Assembly: GCA_019155185.1 (NCBI GenBank)
Contig: CM032813.1
Span: 12,443,561-12,507,560 of the forward strand
Source of the DNA: Beaufortia kweichowensis
Lineage: Eukaryota > Chordata > Actinopteri > Cypriniformes > Gastromyzontidae
DNA: 64,000 nucleotides
Direction: 5' to 3'
A model generated the notes under the pieces. The model had not been told where the DNA came from. It did no database searches and saw only the letters and a program-made list of their open reading frames with translations. Of the stretch, positions 1 to 13,846 are shown one piece after another (position 1 is the stretch's first letter; every line of letters begins with the position of its first letter). A program made the translations under genes and the position numbers.

Positions 1-3000
1 CGTGCCTGTTCCTGTTACTCTGGATACCTGTTGTACCTGTTAAGTCTGACATTCTCTGTTATGGGAAAAAACCAGTAAAGTGAATCATTTGATATTACTC
101 TCTGTCGTCCTGGTCTCTTCCACCCAGCACCGTAACAACCAGAAGGTTAGTTTTTGATACCCAGAAGGTTTTTCCCACAATTGGGATGTACCATAATTTT
201 GATATTACCATTCTTAATAAAATTTCTACAGATATTGTACTCACAATCCAAGCGAATGCAAGGTAAATTGGCAATACTTTCTCAGAGCCTATGCAACACT
301 GATTAACCTTGCAATATGACACAGATTTAGATAGATAGCAGTGTGCGTGCATGCTTGTGTGTGGCAAAAGTTGAAGTTGAGTCTTTACCAACAAAGTGCA
401 AAAATTCATGCGTGTAAAAACTTTATTCATCATCATTTATTCATTTCTTCGTCTAAGATCAAGAATGAATTCAAAAGGAAAATCATAATTCCCCTGGAGC
501 ACACCTTTATGTGAAAGCTGGACAAAACATTTGAAGGATGGGGTTGCATGCAAAAAATTCAAGTATACTGGATTCACTCAATAAGGTACAATGTAATGTT
601 TTTTTACATGTTGTGTATATTACCCATATGATACCATGCTGCTTCCTGACTAGATATGTAGTTGTATATAGATGTAAGTGTACACTGTTAATGTTCACTT
701 GCAATTTACTTCTGTTTTAAACAGCAACTTAAAGATAGACGCTGTGATCTAAGGAGCTCTTTGAAGACTACCAGGTACATTACTAGATTAATTTTTATTC
801 CTTTTCTGTATTTCAGGTATAGACAGCAGGGCTTGACAATGACATTAACACTTGTCCAAAACAAGTGAATATTCTGTACGGGCAAGTGAAAGAGAATTTT
901 ACTTGCCCGACTGGAGAAGTAGCCTAAAAATATTAAAAAACAATAACAATCACCTCCACAATAAAGCGCCTGCTAAAGCATCAAACTTAAAGAGATCACA
1001 GAAAATGCAAAAAAGAGATCATGCAAAAATAATCTCATTGCCATAAAGACACCCAAACTCATGCGTGCTTTCGTGATGAAGTTCTTTACTAGACAGTTCT
1101 TTACTATACATGTTGTATTTGGATTGATAAGAGACACATAATTGCATTTTGCAGACATTCATGTGGTCAGCAAAAGCCACACTGTTTCACCTATCCTCTA
1201 TAGTCCTCCAGAAGAAATGTCAAACGTGTTGCACACTGTACTCATATTTAGAGAATATCTGGTGACTTCTGTTTAAATTCAAAATTTTTCATTAATTGTT
1301 CCCCTAAACAAACTATTTTAGCTGTCCTTTCCACATAAATTGTATAGCTGTATACACCAACAATTGTTGCATTTGTTTTTATTTCTCTAATATTAGGAGA
1401 ATCATCTGGTACAAAGTCAATAAATATGAGAAAAGAGATCTCCATTACATCTTTTGAGCTTTAAAAGAGAAATTTTCTGGGAAAGTCTGGGAAAGTGTTA
1501 GAATGTTTAAATCTTTTTTGAAGCCATAATGCTTTCTTTAGATGATTACATTTGTCGAATACCTATCAACTAATATTGCAGGATTTAGCAGGATTTAGAA
1601 AAAGTATTGGTTCCACATGAATAAATATAATTGATACATGCACACAGGGAATTAATCACAGTATGAACAGGTAAAATCTGTCATAGCCCCATGCTGCTAT
1701 AGTCATAATGTAATTGATAACTGATAATTGATTTTATGATTGCTTTTAATATAATACATTTTATTTATCATATACATTTTACTTATATTTTACAGGTTTA
1801 TTTTAATCAATTTTGAATATTTGATTTTTCACACATTGTTATTATTCAGTTTTACACTTAACTGTGATATTTTTAACTGTGATTGCTAATATACAGTATC
1901 TAATATACACAATGCATGTTAAAATATTGTAAATACACTACCAGTAGTATCCTGTTGACCGTTCAGCATAGTAAGTGCTTTTTTGCACTGTGAAAAGAAT
2001 ACTGTAAAATGTACAGTAACTTGCTGGCAAGTAAGTTGCTGTAGTATAGTTTACAGTATGATTACTGTAAAATTAAGCACAGTAATAAACACAATACTGT
2101 GTATGCAAACAGAATAGTATGATACTACTTTATTACAGCAAATATTAGACTATTGTAATGAGCATTACTGCATGCATTTTGTGTACTTTAAAGGAAGACA
2201 CTGTTTTACCAAAAAAATAACCAGGTTTTTTTACTTAATGTGAAAAAGCAGTAAGTCACACAAACAAATGTACAGATAAAACAAATTCATCAATTTATAT
2301 CATTGTACATGAATTATACTTGAATGTATAACATTATGTAGGATAATCTTATGCAGAAAACACAAAAAATGACTTTAGCTTGGATTTCATGAGCTGGATC
2401 ACATATGATTTAACACTGTTTGTTTGTTATGAAATGTGTACCTGTTGCTGTGTTCTTCACTTTTAAGTTATTCCTCACAAAATATCTAGAGAAAATGAAT
2501 GATCATCATTAAATGGTTAATGCACAAACACAAACATCACATACATATGGACACATTTATATGAGTCTTGCCTGGTCTAATATGGCGACAGAGTTGACGT
2601 ATCACTGCAACAGATGAAATCGCTCAATGTCTGTTTAATAACTTAAATAAGTATCTAGTTTTATATATAGTTTTTATATAGTATAGTAGTTTTATCTGAT
2701 ATCTGAGTACTGACACTGATGTTGAAGAAGGTAATAAAATATACACGGTACCTGCGATGAAGCTCAGAATAAAGATGTGTTTCTATGAAAAATGTTGTGC
2801 TGTATTATGATTAACAGTGAAAATATATTTACTGTAAAATTTCCCACCATTGAATTTTTCCCATGATGCTTTGCAAATCTACAGAAACATACCAAATACA
2901 GATTCTACAGCAATTGTTCATTTTACAGTATTAATGTTGTAAAAACTACAGAAATTTGTTACAGTGTGCCCATTACACCCATTACAGAGTCCCAGTGGTT

Positions 3001-3140
3001 ACAGTCGCTCTCTCCACAATAATATTAAAGTGTGATTCATTTGTCAAAAGAAACATGAAATTGACCAGTAGTGTCATTTGACAGATTGACTAACTAACTA
3101 AATGTCTTATAATCTCAAATTATATACCTTATACCATTTT
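1..3140. other. intergenic, AT-rich; two weak dispersed repeats
   Basis: No gene seen. At about 828-905 cagggcttgacaatgacatt starts a stretch resembling a cyprinid repeat, with gggcaagtg and its inverted partner cttgccc. The rest is AT-rich with no coding signal; the listed short frames lack any recognisable motif. Confidence 0.5.
1985..2970. repeat. ACAGTA-rich dispersed repeat, possibly one decayed DNA transposon
   Basis: The left part (about 1990-2100) repeats actgtaaaat and tacagta motifs. The right part (about 2800-2968) has the same motifs in opposite orientation and ends in acagtgtgcc, while the left part begins gcactgtgaaaag. The arrangement suggests a non-autonomous element with inverted ends about 1 kb apart. 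The boundaries are uncertain. Confidence 0.35.
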
Positions 3141-3485
3141 TTATACAACATCCTCAGCACTTTTTGACACTTTATGAAAGATCCACTGTGTATTCCAAAT
3201 CATTTTTATTGTGCTGCATCTTCTCCTTGTATGATACAGTATGACGTCAGCCATTGCCTGCTGACTAACTACAGCTGAAGCCAATTCATGGTTTGTTACC
3301 ACTGTTACTGCCTTAACCTCTTTGCTGTTACCTAGAATAAAGTTGAATCCTGATTCTGCAAAACAGATGTCCTTCTCAGACAAAAATCGGAATGTTTCAG
3401 TCGGCTGATCTACTAGAAAGTCTTGTTTGTGAAACCGGGTCAACTTCGTATTTTTGGGTGAATCGTTTTTTTGAGATTCTTTACA
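3141..3485 (-). other. unassigned open frame without ATG
   Basis: An open stretch of about 114 codons ending in TAA. It has no ATG at its front (the apparent start is TTG), so if real it would be an exon or a remnant. The composition is not obviously low-complexity, with several Phe, Lys and Val residues, but I recognise no domain. A possible donor (TTCTAG/GTAACA on the minus strand) falls inside. Chance is the most likely explanation. Confidence 0.12.
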
Positions 3486-4058
3486 CTACAGTACCACTAC
3501 AAGCCTTTAATGGCTTCATATTAACATCTAAATAGACAATGGTGACACCTGCTGGATAAATTCTGTTCCTACGGCTAAATTCTGAACAACAAGAATATCG
3601 AAACACTACAAAACAACATCACATTTTGCACAAAAAAGTCATGTCTGTTTTATTGCATGCTGTCATAACAAAAAATATTGTTTAGTACAAATTCTTTACA
3701 AATACTGGTCTTGTAACTGTACCAGTAGTGTGTAAAAAAAAGATGTTTTAAAAAAAATATATACATGCTATTAGTTATACCAAGGTTGCTAAGTGTTTTA
3801 AAAAAGTGCAGCGTGTGTAAGTGGCTTGTATACAACAATATTGAATTGGAAAGTATTTTAACATTGAAAAACACTCATCATTTCTTAAATAAATAAATAA
3901 AATGTGTGTCTGAACCCTCTAGCATCACCCTCATGTCATCTTCACCACACTTTTCTTCTCACTGTTCTTCTCATCAGCAAATATTGGGGAGTCACATTGA
4001 GTGACACGAGAGCAAAAGCTGTGCTTACATAACGTGTCTCAGCCCTGCAGCCTCTTAT

Positions 4059-4115
<57 letters not shown>

Positions 4116-4121
4116 CTCTCT
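4059..4121. repeat. (TC)n microsatellite
   Basis: About 63 bases of TC with two TTCT interruptions. Confidence 0.95.
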
Positions 4122-4724
4122 GTGTGCATCTTAAATGTGTGATGGTACACTACTATCAAAGCCTCTTCCTGTTCTCTGTCTTCACAGCCCATCCCCAGAC
4201 AAGATGCGATTGGATGTAAAAGACATTTCTGCAACAAAAATGGAAACGAAAGCAGGAAAGAGAAATTACATTTTCCTACAATTTAAAAAATGTGCTTGCA
4301 TCCCCTTAGGACAATTCATCATTGGTCATGCTGTGATTTGACTTTCATGTTCTGATTTGCCCAAAGAATTTCAGGCAAAAATCGTAGGTGAATAAATTGT
4401 TAAAATTAATTGGTTCATTTATAGTGGGAAAAAGCTTTTAATAGTAAAATAAATAATACCAATTAGCATACATTCACATATTTACTATAAATATAATAAA
4501 AAATACATGATATTAAAATAGAATAATATAAATGAAGTCTTTTGAAAAATTCCAACTACAATGTTTGTTTAAGAATATATGTATTGTATGTATAATGTGC
4601 ATTTATACATACAAAGATACACAGATATACAATACATAGATAAATACAAATAATAAAATGTGATGTATTATTTTATACTATATATGCACTGAGAATTCAG
4701 ACAGCACGCACACAAAAATACAAA

Positions 4725-4867
<143 letters not shown>

Positions 4868-4869
4868 TG

Positions 4870-6270
4870 TCCTGCTTGTATTGATTTCACTGTAAAAATC
4901 TATTTACATGTAATGAACAGTGAGCCCACAGAGGCATCGCAAATTAAAGATTATATTTGAGTACCCTAATGATATAACTGAAAAATCAGCCACTTGCCAA
5001 AGACCTTTTCTTTTCTTCAAATGAAAAAAGCCTTGACAATCTATATTTGTTGAGTGGGTGAAAGAATACATTCTCAAAATCATTCAGACACATGATCAAA
5101 ATGAGTGGAGAAAATGAATAGCCAAATCATGAAGTGTGATTGCTTTCACTGCCAGGCTGAAAGGTCACTGTCACAACAAAGACTAGAAGACAAACCAATA
5201 CGCTTACACGTTTTAGCACTATGTACTTTATTCTAATGTACAGTAGCCTGTTTAATAAAGCTGAGATCAAAATCTAATTTATTTGTGACTGAAATTAAAA
5301 GATGAATTATTCTATGTTACAATGTTCCCAATGTTTCAAAGCAAAACATAACAATTATTTACATTTAATAATCACATTTTTACAATATTTTGTATTCTAT
5401 TAAGCAATATGGTGAAAAACCATTTAATGTTCAAGTTTTTACCTTAACACACATTTTAACTTAATCAATTAAAATCTTTACACAACCTTACCTGTAACAT
5501 GTAAATGAATTTATCTCGTCTGTTCCAGTGCTAGAGCAACCAAATGACAGTTGATTTGAATTTTTGACATAATTTACACCGCTTACACAAGTTTACTTAT
5601 TCAATTTGTTTGCTTTAACACACTGCACTGCATTTGCAATAACTGTTGTTTCCTACCCTTTAAGAGATGTTAGCTGACCTTATGCGTGATAAACAGGGCT
5701 AATAATGTTTGGAGTGGTCTTTAGTGTTCATGCCCATGCAGCATTATATTAATGAGATGACAGTGTGACTCAAATCCCCCATAGCGAATTAGACTTTATT
5801 GGGCACTGGATGCACCCAGGCAAAATGTAAAGTACTGCTAAACGAAGTACTGGGTATTTGCACTGCAAGAATGATTTCTGGAATATTTTATATTGTATTT
5901 TGATTTGTAAAAAGCACATCTGAGGAGATTTACCATTGTCTGTGCAGTCAATCAGAGTTAAAAGGACTAGAAATGTTGAAATAATGAAAAGTAAAAATTA
6001 GCTTTGGCACAGAGGAACTCAAACAGCTCACAGCTTTTCCTAAGAATCTAAATTTATAGCCAGCAACTAAGAAACCCTCCGCTGGCCTGCCAAAATAAAT
6101 CTATTCAGTGACACATACAGAGATATTTGTACCCTCTTTTATACTCACATACAATATTCCCCAGCTTTCAAAACAGTGTACTAACACGGAAACATTCATT
6201 GCCTGTGTCACATATAACAGGCTGAATGTCCCAGAACCTGTCTAGAACATGCCAGGTTCATATTTCTTCG
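4870..6270. other. intergenic, AT-rich
   Basis: No gene, RNA or clear repeat seen. A complex, non-repetitive block at about 5700-5850 (containing attatattaatgagatgac) could be conserved regulatory DNA, but this cannot be tested from a single sequence. Confidence 0.4.
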
Positions 6271-6279
6271 ATATCAAAA

Positions 6280-6465
6280 AGGAAAGAAAAGATTATATAT
6301 ACCAAACCAACAAACTATGGCAATAACCAGTTCTTAATTATACACCCGTGACCCTAAACCTAAGCCTCACACAAACCTTTTATGTTTTCAAATAAACACC
6401 ATTTAGTATGATTTATAAGCTTTTCTTCTTATGGGGACCACACACAAGCACACATACACTTGGTG
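6280..6465. repeat. dispersed teleost repeat, GGGGACC family, copy 1
   Basis: Contains aaccttttatgttttcaaat, accatttagtatgatttata and cttatggggaccacacac in the order known from an abundant cyprinid repeat. A second, better copy is at about 26140-26395. Confidence 0.5.
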
Positions 6466-6529
6466 ATACTGAGCAGCTCTCATCCTGACGACCTCCACAA
6501 CACGGCCTGCATCACAACATCATTCCTTA

Positions 6530-6800
6530 GTCAAGTACTCAAGGCAACTTGCATTATGTATGCAATGGCGTGCGCTGTCCATTACGCGGCAGTGTTTAAT
6601 CGCGCCTGAACGACGCACAAATCCACACGGAACGCGCACCCGCCCTTCGCGCTCGCTTTCTGACTGACTGCCCTTTATCGCACCCTGCACCTTGGAGGGG
6701 GGTAGAGTGAGCTCGCTCCCGATGAAAGAATTGACTAAATCCCTCCTTTGATTTCGCGTTGAAAAAAAAAACTGCAGCCAGACAAGCAAAAACGAGAGGA
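6530..6800. promoter_or_regulatory. CpG-rich island, possible promoter or first exon
   Basis: Roughly 18 CpG dinucleotides fall in about 170 bases (6563-6735), in a region that is otherwise CpG-poor. The block includes aatcgcgcctgaacgacgc and ccttcgcgctcgctt. No long ATG-started frame or decisive splice donor is visible on either strand. It could be the promoter and 5' UTR of a gene whose coding exons lie outside the window or beyond a long intron. Orientation unknown. Confidence 0.4.
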
Positions 6801-6934
6801 AAGAAACCGACCTGAAAAGCCTTCGAGCAAAGATGGAGATGCGATGCTTATTTTAAGCACAAGGATATGCAAAAATGTCGCATTTCAGTGTCATCAAAGC
6901 AAACAGCGATACAGTAGTTATAACCAGAGAGTTT

Positions 6935-7110
6935 TCCCCAAAAATGAAAACGTTCATTTGCTCACCATCATATTGTTACAGACCTAAGGAATGGTCTCTG
7001 TGGTTCTCTACTGGTGTCGAGTTCTTTCTCTACAATGATTTTCTTTTTTTTTAAGTATCTTCTTTTGTGTTCTGCAGAAGAAAGCCATACAGGTTTGGAA
7101 TGACATGGGG
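6935..7110. repeat. dispersed cyprinid repeat (inverted ends of a non-autonomous DNA element)
   Basis: The left end ccaaaaatgaaaacgttcat and the right end cttcttttgtgttctgcaga match the two ends of a very common cyprinid repeat. Related fragments are at about 9215-9330, 34455-34500 and 53110-53190. Confidence 0.5.
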
Positions 7111-10100
7111 GAAATATAAAAGCATTTTCATTTTTGAATTAATTCTAGGTAAAAACACACTACATAAAGGACATCTTAATGGCTTTAATAGTAAACAACT
7201 GACCGTTCATAATGGCACTTTTAGTAAAAACCATTATAGTGTGTATTGTTTTCAGCTTTTCTTTAATGGAACCCAAGAAGTTAAGGAAATAATGTATAGC
7301 AGAATCCGTACACCGCTCTTAACATATAACATTATATAGCTCGAATAGGCAGCCAAGCTACATGATGTTCCTTATACAAAGCTGTCATATGATTTTAATG
7401 TAATTTTATCACTATAAAGCTTGGCACCACCCTATCACTGCATGCTTTTATTATATAGAAAAGAACAGAAAAACAAAGGAAGAGATTAAGCAAATGATTT
7501 TTAATGTTAAGCTGAATGGTTTTGTAATGAACTTGTAACAATTACAAAACACCAGACAAGTTTATTTAGATCCTTGTCAATTTAGCACACACAACACTAC
7601 TTTTATTCCTCAATTTGCTAGTTTATCATCAGGAGTTAAATATGTCCTAATGTGCCTATTTCACAGCCAGGTCGTGAGTAAATTTTTTCCCATCAGTTCG
7701 ATGCCAATGGCCTCTGTTTGGCCCAGTTCTCCATGATTTATGTTGACAAGTCAAATGTAAGGCTTGAAAAGACATCCATCTTCCCTGGAGAGCCCTGGAA
7801 CAACAGCACAAAGAGAGAGGTATGGCTCCACGGCAAACAACATGCTCTCATTTCCATCCCACTCTCAGAGTCAAAGATCTCATTCACAGCAATGAGATTC
7901 ACCTTTGTTCTAAAGATTAAACTCTATTTGATGGATGCACTTTTTTACCCATGTGAACGTGGAAGGTGTCTTAAAACGGGTCTTGCCTGGCAGTTTTCCG
8001 CCAATACTTTCTAGAAATACTTCTAGGTTTAAGTGTAAAAAATGTTAGTGTGTATCTTGTCATCGGGCATAAACAAGTGATGTGAATGATTAGATTCATC
8101 ATTATCACTTGGTGGATGGAAAATGGAGGTACAGAAACATAGACAGATGAATGAAGGAGGGGTCAAAGCTAAAAGAAATTAAAATATAGTAGAGCTAGTA
8201 AGCAACTAGCACAAACCTAAAACACATACAAACCACATAGTAACTCCCTGGCAACCATTCAAGGGAATTTTGCATAGAGCACCATTCACATTTCAGAAAA
8301 TGTAAGCTGAAGAAAACTGAAAAATTGTAATGGAAATTGCCAACAAAAGCTATCATCTTAAAAAAAATTGACAAGACATTTAAGGCTTTGTAATTTTAGT
8401 TATTTCCTTAATGCATTATTGCAGTTTTATTGCAGTTGTTTATGCATATCATTTAACAGAAGTCTTTCATGCAGCACTCTATACCAGGTACTCTGTCAAG
8501 TATAAAAATACTGTTTCTTCTCACATCACGATATCATCCTCCTGCCACGACAGGGCTGTGGGAAGGGAGATAACACTTCATGGTTTATCGATCACCACCA
8601 TATTTCATGACAAAGGTAACTAGATTTAACCTAAAAACATTTATACAATTATAAATAATGGTCACTGAAAGTACTTGTTTGTGATTCACATGCAAATTAT
8701 AGGAACATTAACAATTTTAATCTAAAGTAAAAGCCCTATTTTAGATGACCTAATTCTAGATTACATAGATGACGCTGTGACGCTGTAAGCATGTTTCCCA
8801 TTAATGGACACACAGAATATGACCGAAATACAGGATTATATATAAAGGTTACTGACTGGCCACAGTGTGCTACTTTTAAAGCTCAAAAACATGACTAGCG
8901 TTTCCTGACATTTATGTCTCTATGGGCCTGTGTAACTGAAAGAGCTTCATCGTAAAGTAAATGTGCAGTAATATGTTCTATCCATCTTTTTGACAGGTGG
9001 AGCGGGTACAGTTTCTCTTCTGCTAGAGCTGTGAAATGAAAAAGTATCCTCTGAATCTTTTTAACCAACCACATAGACATCACAATGCTGCTGTGGTAGT
9101 TTATATGCTTTTTCTGTATATGTTTAATATTTTAATCCTTCTGCTCTTTAGCAAATAAATATTAAGTATTGTATTTTCGTTAAAGATAATAGGCTGAAAA
9201 TTTCCAAATATTTAGCAAAATGCTAAATTGACTTCCATTGTACCTTGTGTCCATACTATGAAAGTAAATGGGTGCCGGTTACCAACGTTTTGCAAAATAT
9301 CTTCTTTTGTGTTCTGCTGAAGCAAGAAAGTATTTAAAGACACACCTCTTTAACACAGCATACACATAGTCAAAAAGTTTTATAATACAAATCCCCTAAA
9401 TGATTATTTGGGTGCATTTATTAAGTCAACTGGAACCAGGAACACTTCCTATAACAACTGATTTACTTCTTGCGTCAAAGGGTGTGGAATGGTATTCTGC
9501 TCTCAGTTTGTCTGTTCTCATTATTCCGAGGTAACCATAGTGAGCAGGATGCAATCCGTAGCCAGACCAGATCGTGGAACTGAAAGAGGGAGGAGGCGAC
9601 CTGACAAGTCCTCACTAACATCCTCATTAAACATCTGAAATATTTCAGGTTTCAGAACCATTCACTAATGATTCCTCTAGGACTCAGTATATTTGTGGCA
9701 GAACTGAAAGACTGTTCAGGCTTGAGGTCAGACATTCATCCAGACATCAGACTAAATTTGCTATTTCTTTAATTGTGATCTAAATTTCAAATCCAAGTGA
9801 TTTTATTTCTGGCCATCTTAGATGTCTTTAAAAATTCCATTGGCTCAATGTTTGGCTGGTTATCATTGTCCAGTTAGTCCCTACTTTACATCATCATCCC
9901 AAAACAGCTTTCTTCATTGATGTCCCTTTTCAGAGATTCCTTAGGGGTCTCAAAGGCATGAACAAAATTTTGCTGTATTGACTAACAAATGGCAGATTTT
10001 AGAGACAACCTATTGTCATTGACACGAATGTGAGTGCTAACAGATTATTTTCTCTTATATAGGTATTAAAGACTAGAAAATCTTTAGAGAGAAGTGAAGA

Positions 10101-12260
10101 TTGTATTATATTAATGGATCTATTCATATAAATTAAAATATGAGCCAATACTGGTAGAGTTCTGAGCTACAGCACCTCCAGCTCTCCCTGTCGATTCTCA
10201 TCTTCATCTGATGAGCAAGGAAATTTGAAAAGGTCATGCTAATAACAGACACTCTTTTAGTTAATTGCGCTCAGATTAACACAACAGGCACACTGATAAG
10301 ACTAACTGAGGAACTGATTACACAGACAAAACTGTGACTGATATAAAAATGCTGCAGAAATGGAAAACAGCAATTAAGCCATTTAACCAATAAACTCTAA
10401 AGATAAACCATAGCCCCAAAAATAGCCAAGCAGGTCAGGTGTGGTCAAAATCATAACAAAGGGCAAACAGTAGGTCATGTAAAGCTTCTTTATGTGTATA
10501 ATTATGGTTTGGTCTTTGTTGTGTCTACTCTGCCTGTTTTATTGTGCAACGCTGTTTTATTGTGTGAGTTGTTTTGAAATTTGCTCTATAAGAAATTGGT
10601 AAACATCATTGCCACTTTTTCCACTAGCCATTTTGTGAAATTGCCACATAGTGGTCAAAATACATAGAAATGTTGAATTAGGCTAATTATTTTGTAATTG
10701 TTCTGTCTTTGTCACATTATTACTGTTATTGCCGTTATTACTGTGTATTACTGATTATTACTGTTTTTTAGTTGAGATTATTATAGTTTGTGTGCTATAA
10801 GCAAAAACCATTCTGGTGTCCAAATGCTAATTGTTTTTTTTTGGACATAACAATGGACATAACAATGCCGGAGGTGTATCTACTGTGGCCCACCAGTGCA
10901 CAACACAGCGAAATATAAAAAAAGCGAACATAGGTTTACAACACAACAAAATCAAGCCACAACACAAAAAATAAGGCCAAGAGCAGCTTTAACGTACGTT
11001 AAAATCATGGATGTATAATTTTCATTGTTTCATGACTAACCCTACTATTACGAGTCGGTAGTGATGGGAAAAACAAACCTTGTCTAAACTTTGAATCAAT
11101 TGAATAATTCGCTAAATGATTTACTGTTTCAAAGTGCTCTAAACACCGCTTGCTAGTGCCAGCTAAAGGTGAAAAAGTTGCCATCACAGATAAAAAAGAA
11201 ATTTAAACGCATTTAAAATTTAACTCTGCAGCTCGGTTTCTATGAACAGCTGTGCAGATTGATCGGAGTATTACTGTACATCCCAGTACCGTGAAAAGGA
11301 TTTGAAAGCAGACTGCTCTGTATGCTTTAGAAATACTCTTGCGATACTTTGATGTCATTGAATGCATGAGAGTTGGCAGCACTGATTAAACAAACATCAC
11401 ATAAACCAGTATATATTTAAACATAAACCAGTATATGTGTAGAAATAACTTGTTCCCTTCTACTTATGTTATGAGTAATTTTTTGTCTCTTTATTCTTCT
11501 TTGTACTTTGTAAAAATGCCGACCCATATAGTCCCAATATGTCTGCATTTCATATTACACACTACTAATATTAGACGTTTCCTTTCTGTTCTGCTGATTG
11601 CAATATTTATATTTGATTCATGCATCACTGAGGATTCCTTGGCCATTTTATCTACCTCCTCATTCCCACATGTGCTGTTACCCATATAAAACATGTAATT
11701 CGATTAACCATCTGACACCTATCCATGTTTACCTGTACGAGTATGAGCAGGCATAATTCGCATCGGTGTGACAACATTGCCTTATTCCACTGATTGGCTA
11801 GAGGCGAGCTGTCAATCTAGAACCAGATGACCAATGGTAACACTAAAGTCATCCCTGATTTACATAAACTAGAACTGCAGAATTTAAAAAAGCAAACGCA
11901 GACTGTGTAAGAACAAACGAGGGAGAAGAGAAAAAATGCATGCAAAAACTGAAATATAAGCAGAAAATGTGACAGAGCACAAAAAACGAGAGTAAAATAA
12001 CTACGAAAAATTATTTTGCGTGCAATTCGGATAACTTTGCATTCATGTTTCAGTTTTGTGCAATATAATTTTAAATGTGTTTAAAAATTTTTTCTGATTT
12101 ATGCTTTTTTTTAATTCACGTTTATTATTTTTTATCCGTGACTGCAATACATTAGGCAGGAAATTGATCCCACATGACAGCAACAAGATTTTGAACTAAA
12201 CGCATGGACATGGATTTTGTTTTATTTAGGGTGAATCGAACCATTAACTGACCCTAATGG
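7111..12260. other. intergenic stretch
   Basis: No gene recognised. It includes the repeat fragment at about 9215-9330. Near 11780-11860 two inverted CCAAT-like motifs (gattggctagaggcg and accaatgg) sit in slightly GC-richer DNA, which is weak promoter evidence only. Short frames here, such as those at 7718-8014 and 11435-11689, show no domain. Confidence 0.4.
9215..9330. repeat. fragment of the dispersed repeat also seen at 6935-7110
   Basis: Contains ttgacttccattgta, ccatactatgaaagtaaatg and atatcttcttttgtgttctg, as in the common cyprinid repeat. Confidence 0.5.
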
Positions 12261-12264
12261 TTGA

Positions 12265-12860
12265 GAGCATTTCCGTTGTGTTGTGGCTTTATTCCGTTGT
12301 GTTGTGGCATTATTCCGTTGTGTTGTGGCTTTATTCCGTTGTGTTATGGGTTTATTCTGTTGTGTTGTGGCTTTATTCCGTTGTGTTGTGGCTTTATTCT
12401 GTTGTGCTGTGGCATTATTCCGTTGTGTTGTGGCTTTATTCCGTTGTGTTGTGGCATTATTCCGTTGTGTTGTGGCTTTATTCCGTTGTGTTGTGGCATT
12501 ATTCCGTTGTGTTGTGGCTTTATTCCGTTGTGTTGTGGCATTATTCCATTGTGTTGTGGCTTTATTCTGTTGTGTTGTGGCTTTATTCCGTTGTGTTGTG
12601 GCATTATTCCGTTGTGTTGTGGCTTTATTCCGTTGTGTTGTGGCTTTATTCTGTTGTGTTGTGGCTTTATTCCGTTGTGTTGTGGCTTTATTCCGTTGTG
12701 TTGTGGCTTTATTCCGTTGTGCTGTGGCATTATTCCGTTGTGTTGTGGCTTGATTCTGTTGTGCTGTGGCATTATTCCGTTGTGTTGTGGCTTGATTCTG
12801 TTGTGCTGTGACATTATTTATTCGTTTTGTGGCTTGAATTTGTTGTGTTGTGAAACTATG
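12265..12860. repeat. 21-bp minisatellite, about 26 units
   Basis: The unit is ttccgttgtgttgtggcttt plus a. Units vary mainly at the ctt/cat position and at ttccg/ttctg. Because 21 is divisible by three and the unit has no stop in several frames, long frames appear in all three forward frames and one reverse frame (heptads such as PQHNGIK). The last two or three units are degenerate. There is no sign that any frame is a gene. Confidence 0.96.
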
Positions 12861-13846
12861 TTCTCTTTTTATATTTCGCTTTGTTATGCACTACTGGACC
12901 ACCGTATGTATCACATAAAAAGTAGATTTAAAATCTAACACCCCAATTACAAAAGAATATCTAGCAAAAAAAATCTAGATATGACAACTCTTTGGCTACA
13001 GGCAAGTGATAGTGACAGCAGTGTTATCTGCAGTGATAACACAGGCCACTGGAAGTCACAAACATATCTTAAAGCGTTAAGTGAGAAACAACACAACAGT
13101 GCCATCTGGCCTAAATGAAAGGAACATGCTAGTTCCTCCTGTGATTGGGTGAGAAAATGTGCCACTGACTAAAGCCAACAGCCTGGCTTGTGACCTTGGC
13201 CTGGTAAGATGTGCTGTTGTCGGTCTTCCAGCCCTGCAGGGCAAAGATGTGGTTCCTCAGCTGGGGCAGGGTTACATGAGGTTTTGGCTTGAAGGCTTAA
13301 GGGATGGTGCTGTGATGATAGAGAGCTGCAGACATTGATATGACTTAAGGTCTTGCCTGAAAAGATGTTTGAAGAACTCCGTCAATCATGACCATGCATG
13401 TTGCCAGCTAAAGACTTATGGTGATTGGCTGAAACTCTTTTGCAATGGTTTTTATTGGTTCTTTTTAATGAATCACAAAAAATTAAGAAATTCTGAAATG
13501 TCTTTTCATTAACACAATAAAACCGTCATTAATTCTTAAGCCTCTCCCTTATAACCACTAGTCACAAACACTACTTTTCACCATACAATCAATTCCCATG
13601 AAATAAAATCAAGTTGATTTTAGGATGTTAGAACTAATGATGCAACTTTTGAGTCAAGCCAGTAATGCCTCCAATCTTCAGTAAATAAAAAGTCTTTAGT
13701 AAATACAATTTTTAATAAATAAAGTTTAATAAAGTCTACTCTGAAGAAATTGTTCTTGCTGCAAGAACTACCCACTGTAAAGACATAAAACATAAAAGGT
13801 GACCAGTCACAGTTAATACACAGTGATTTTATAATAGTTCTGTGGT
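12861..13846. other. intergenic stretch
   Basis: Nothing recognised. The part at 13170-13450 is complex and non-repetitive, without a coding frame. Confidence 0.4.

Noticed and set aside
12257..12938. Four long overlapping frames, up to 225 codons
   Set aside because: All derive from the 21-bp minisatellite, whose length keeps every stop-free frame open.
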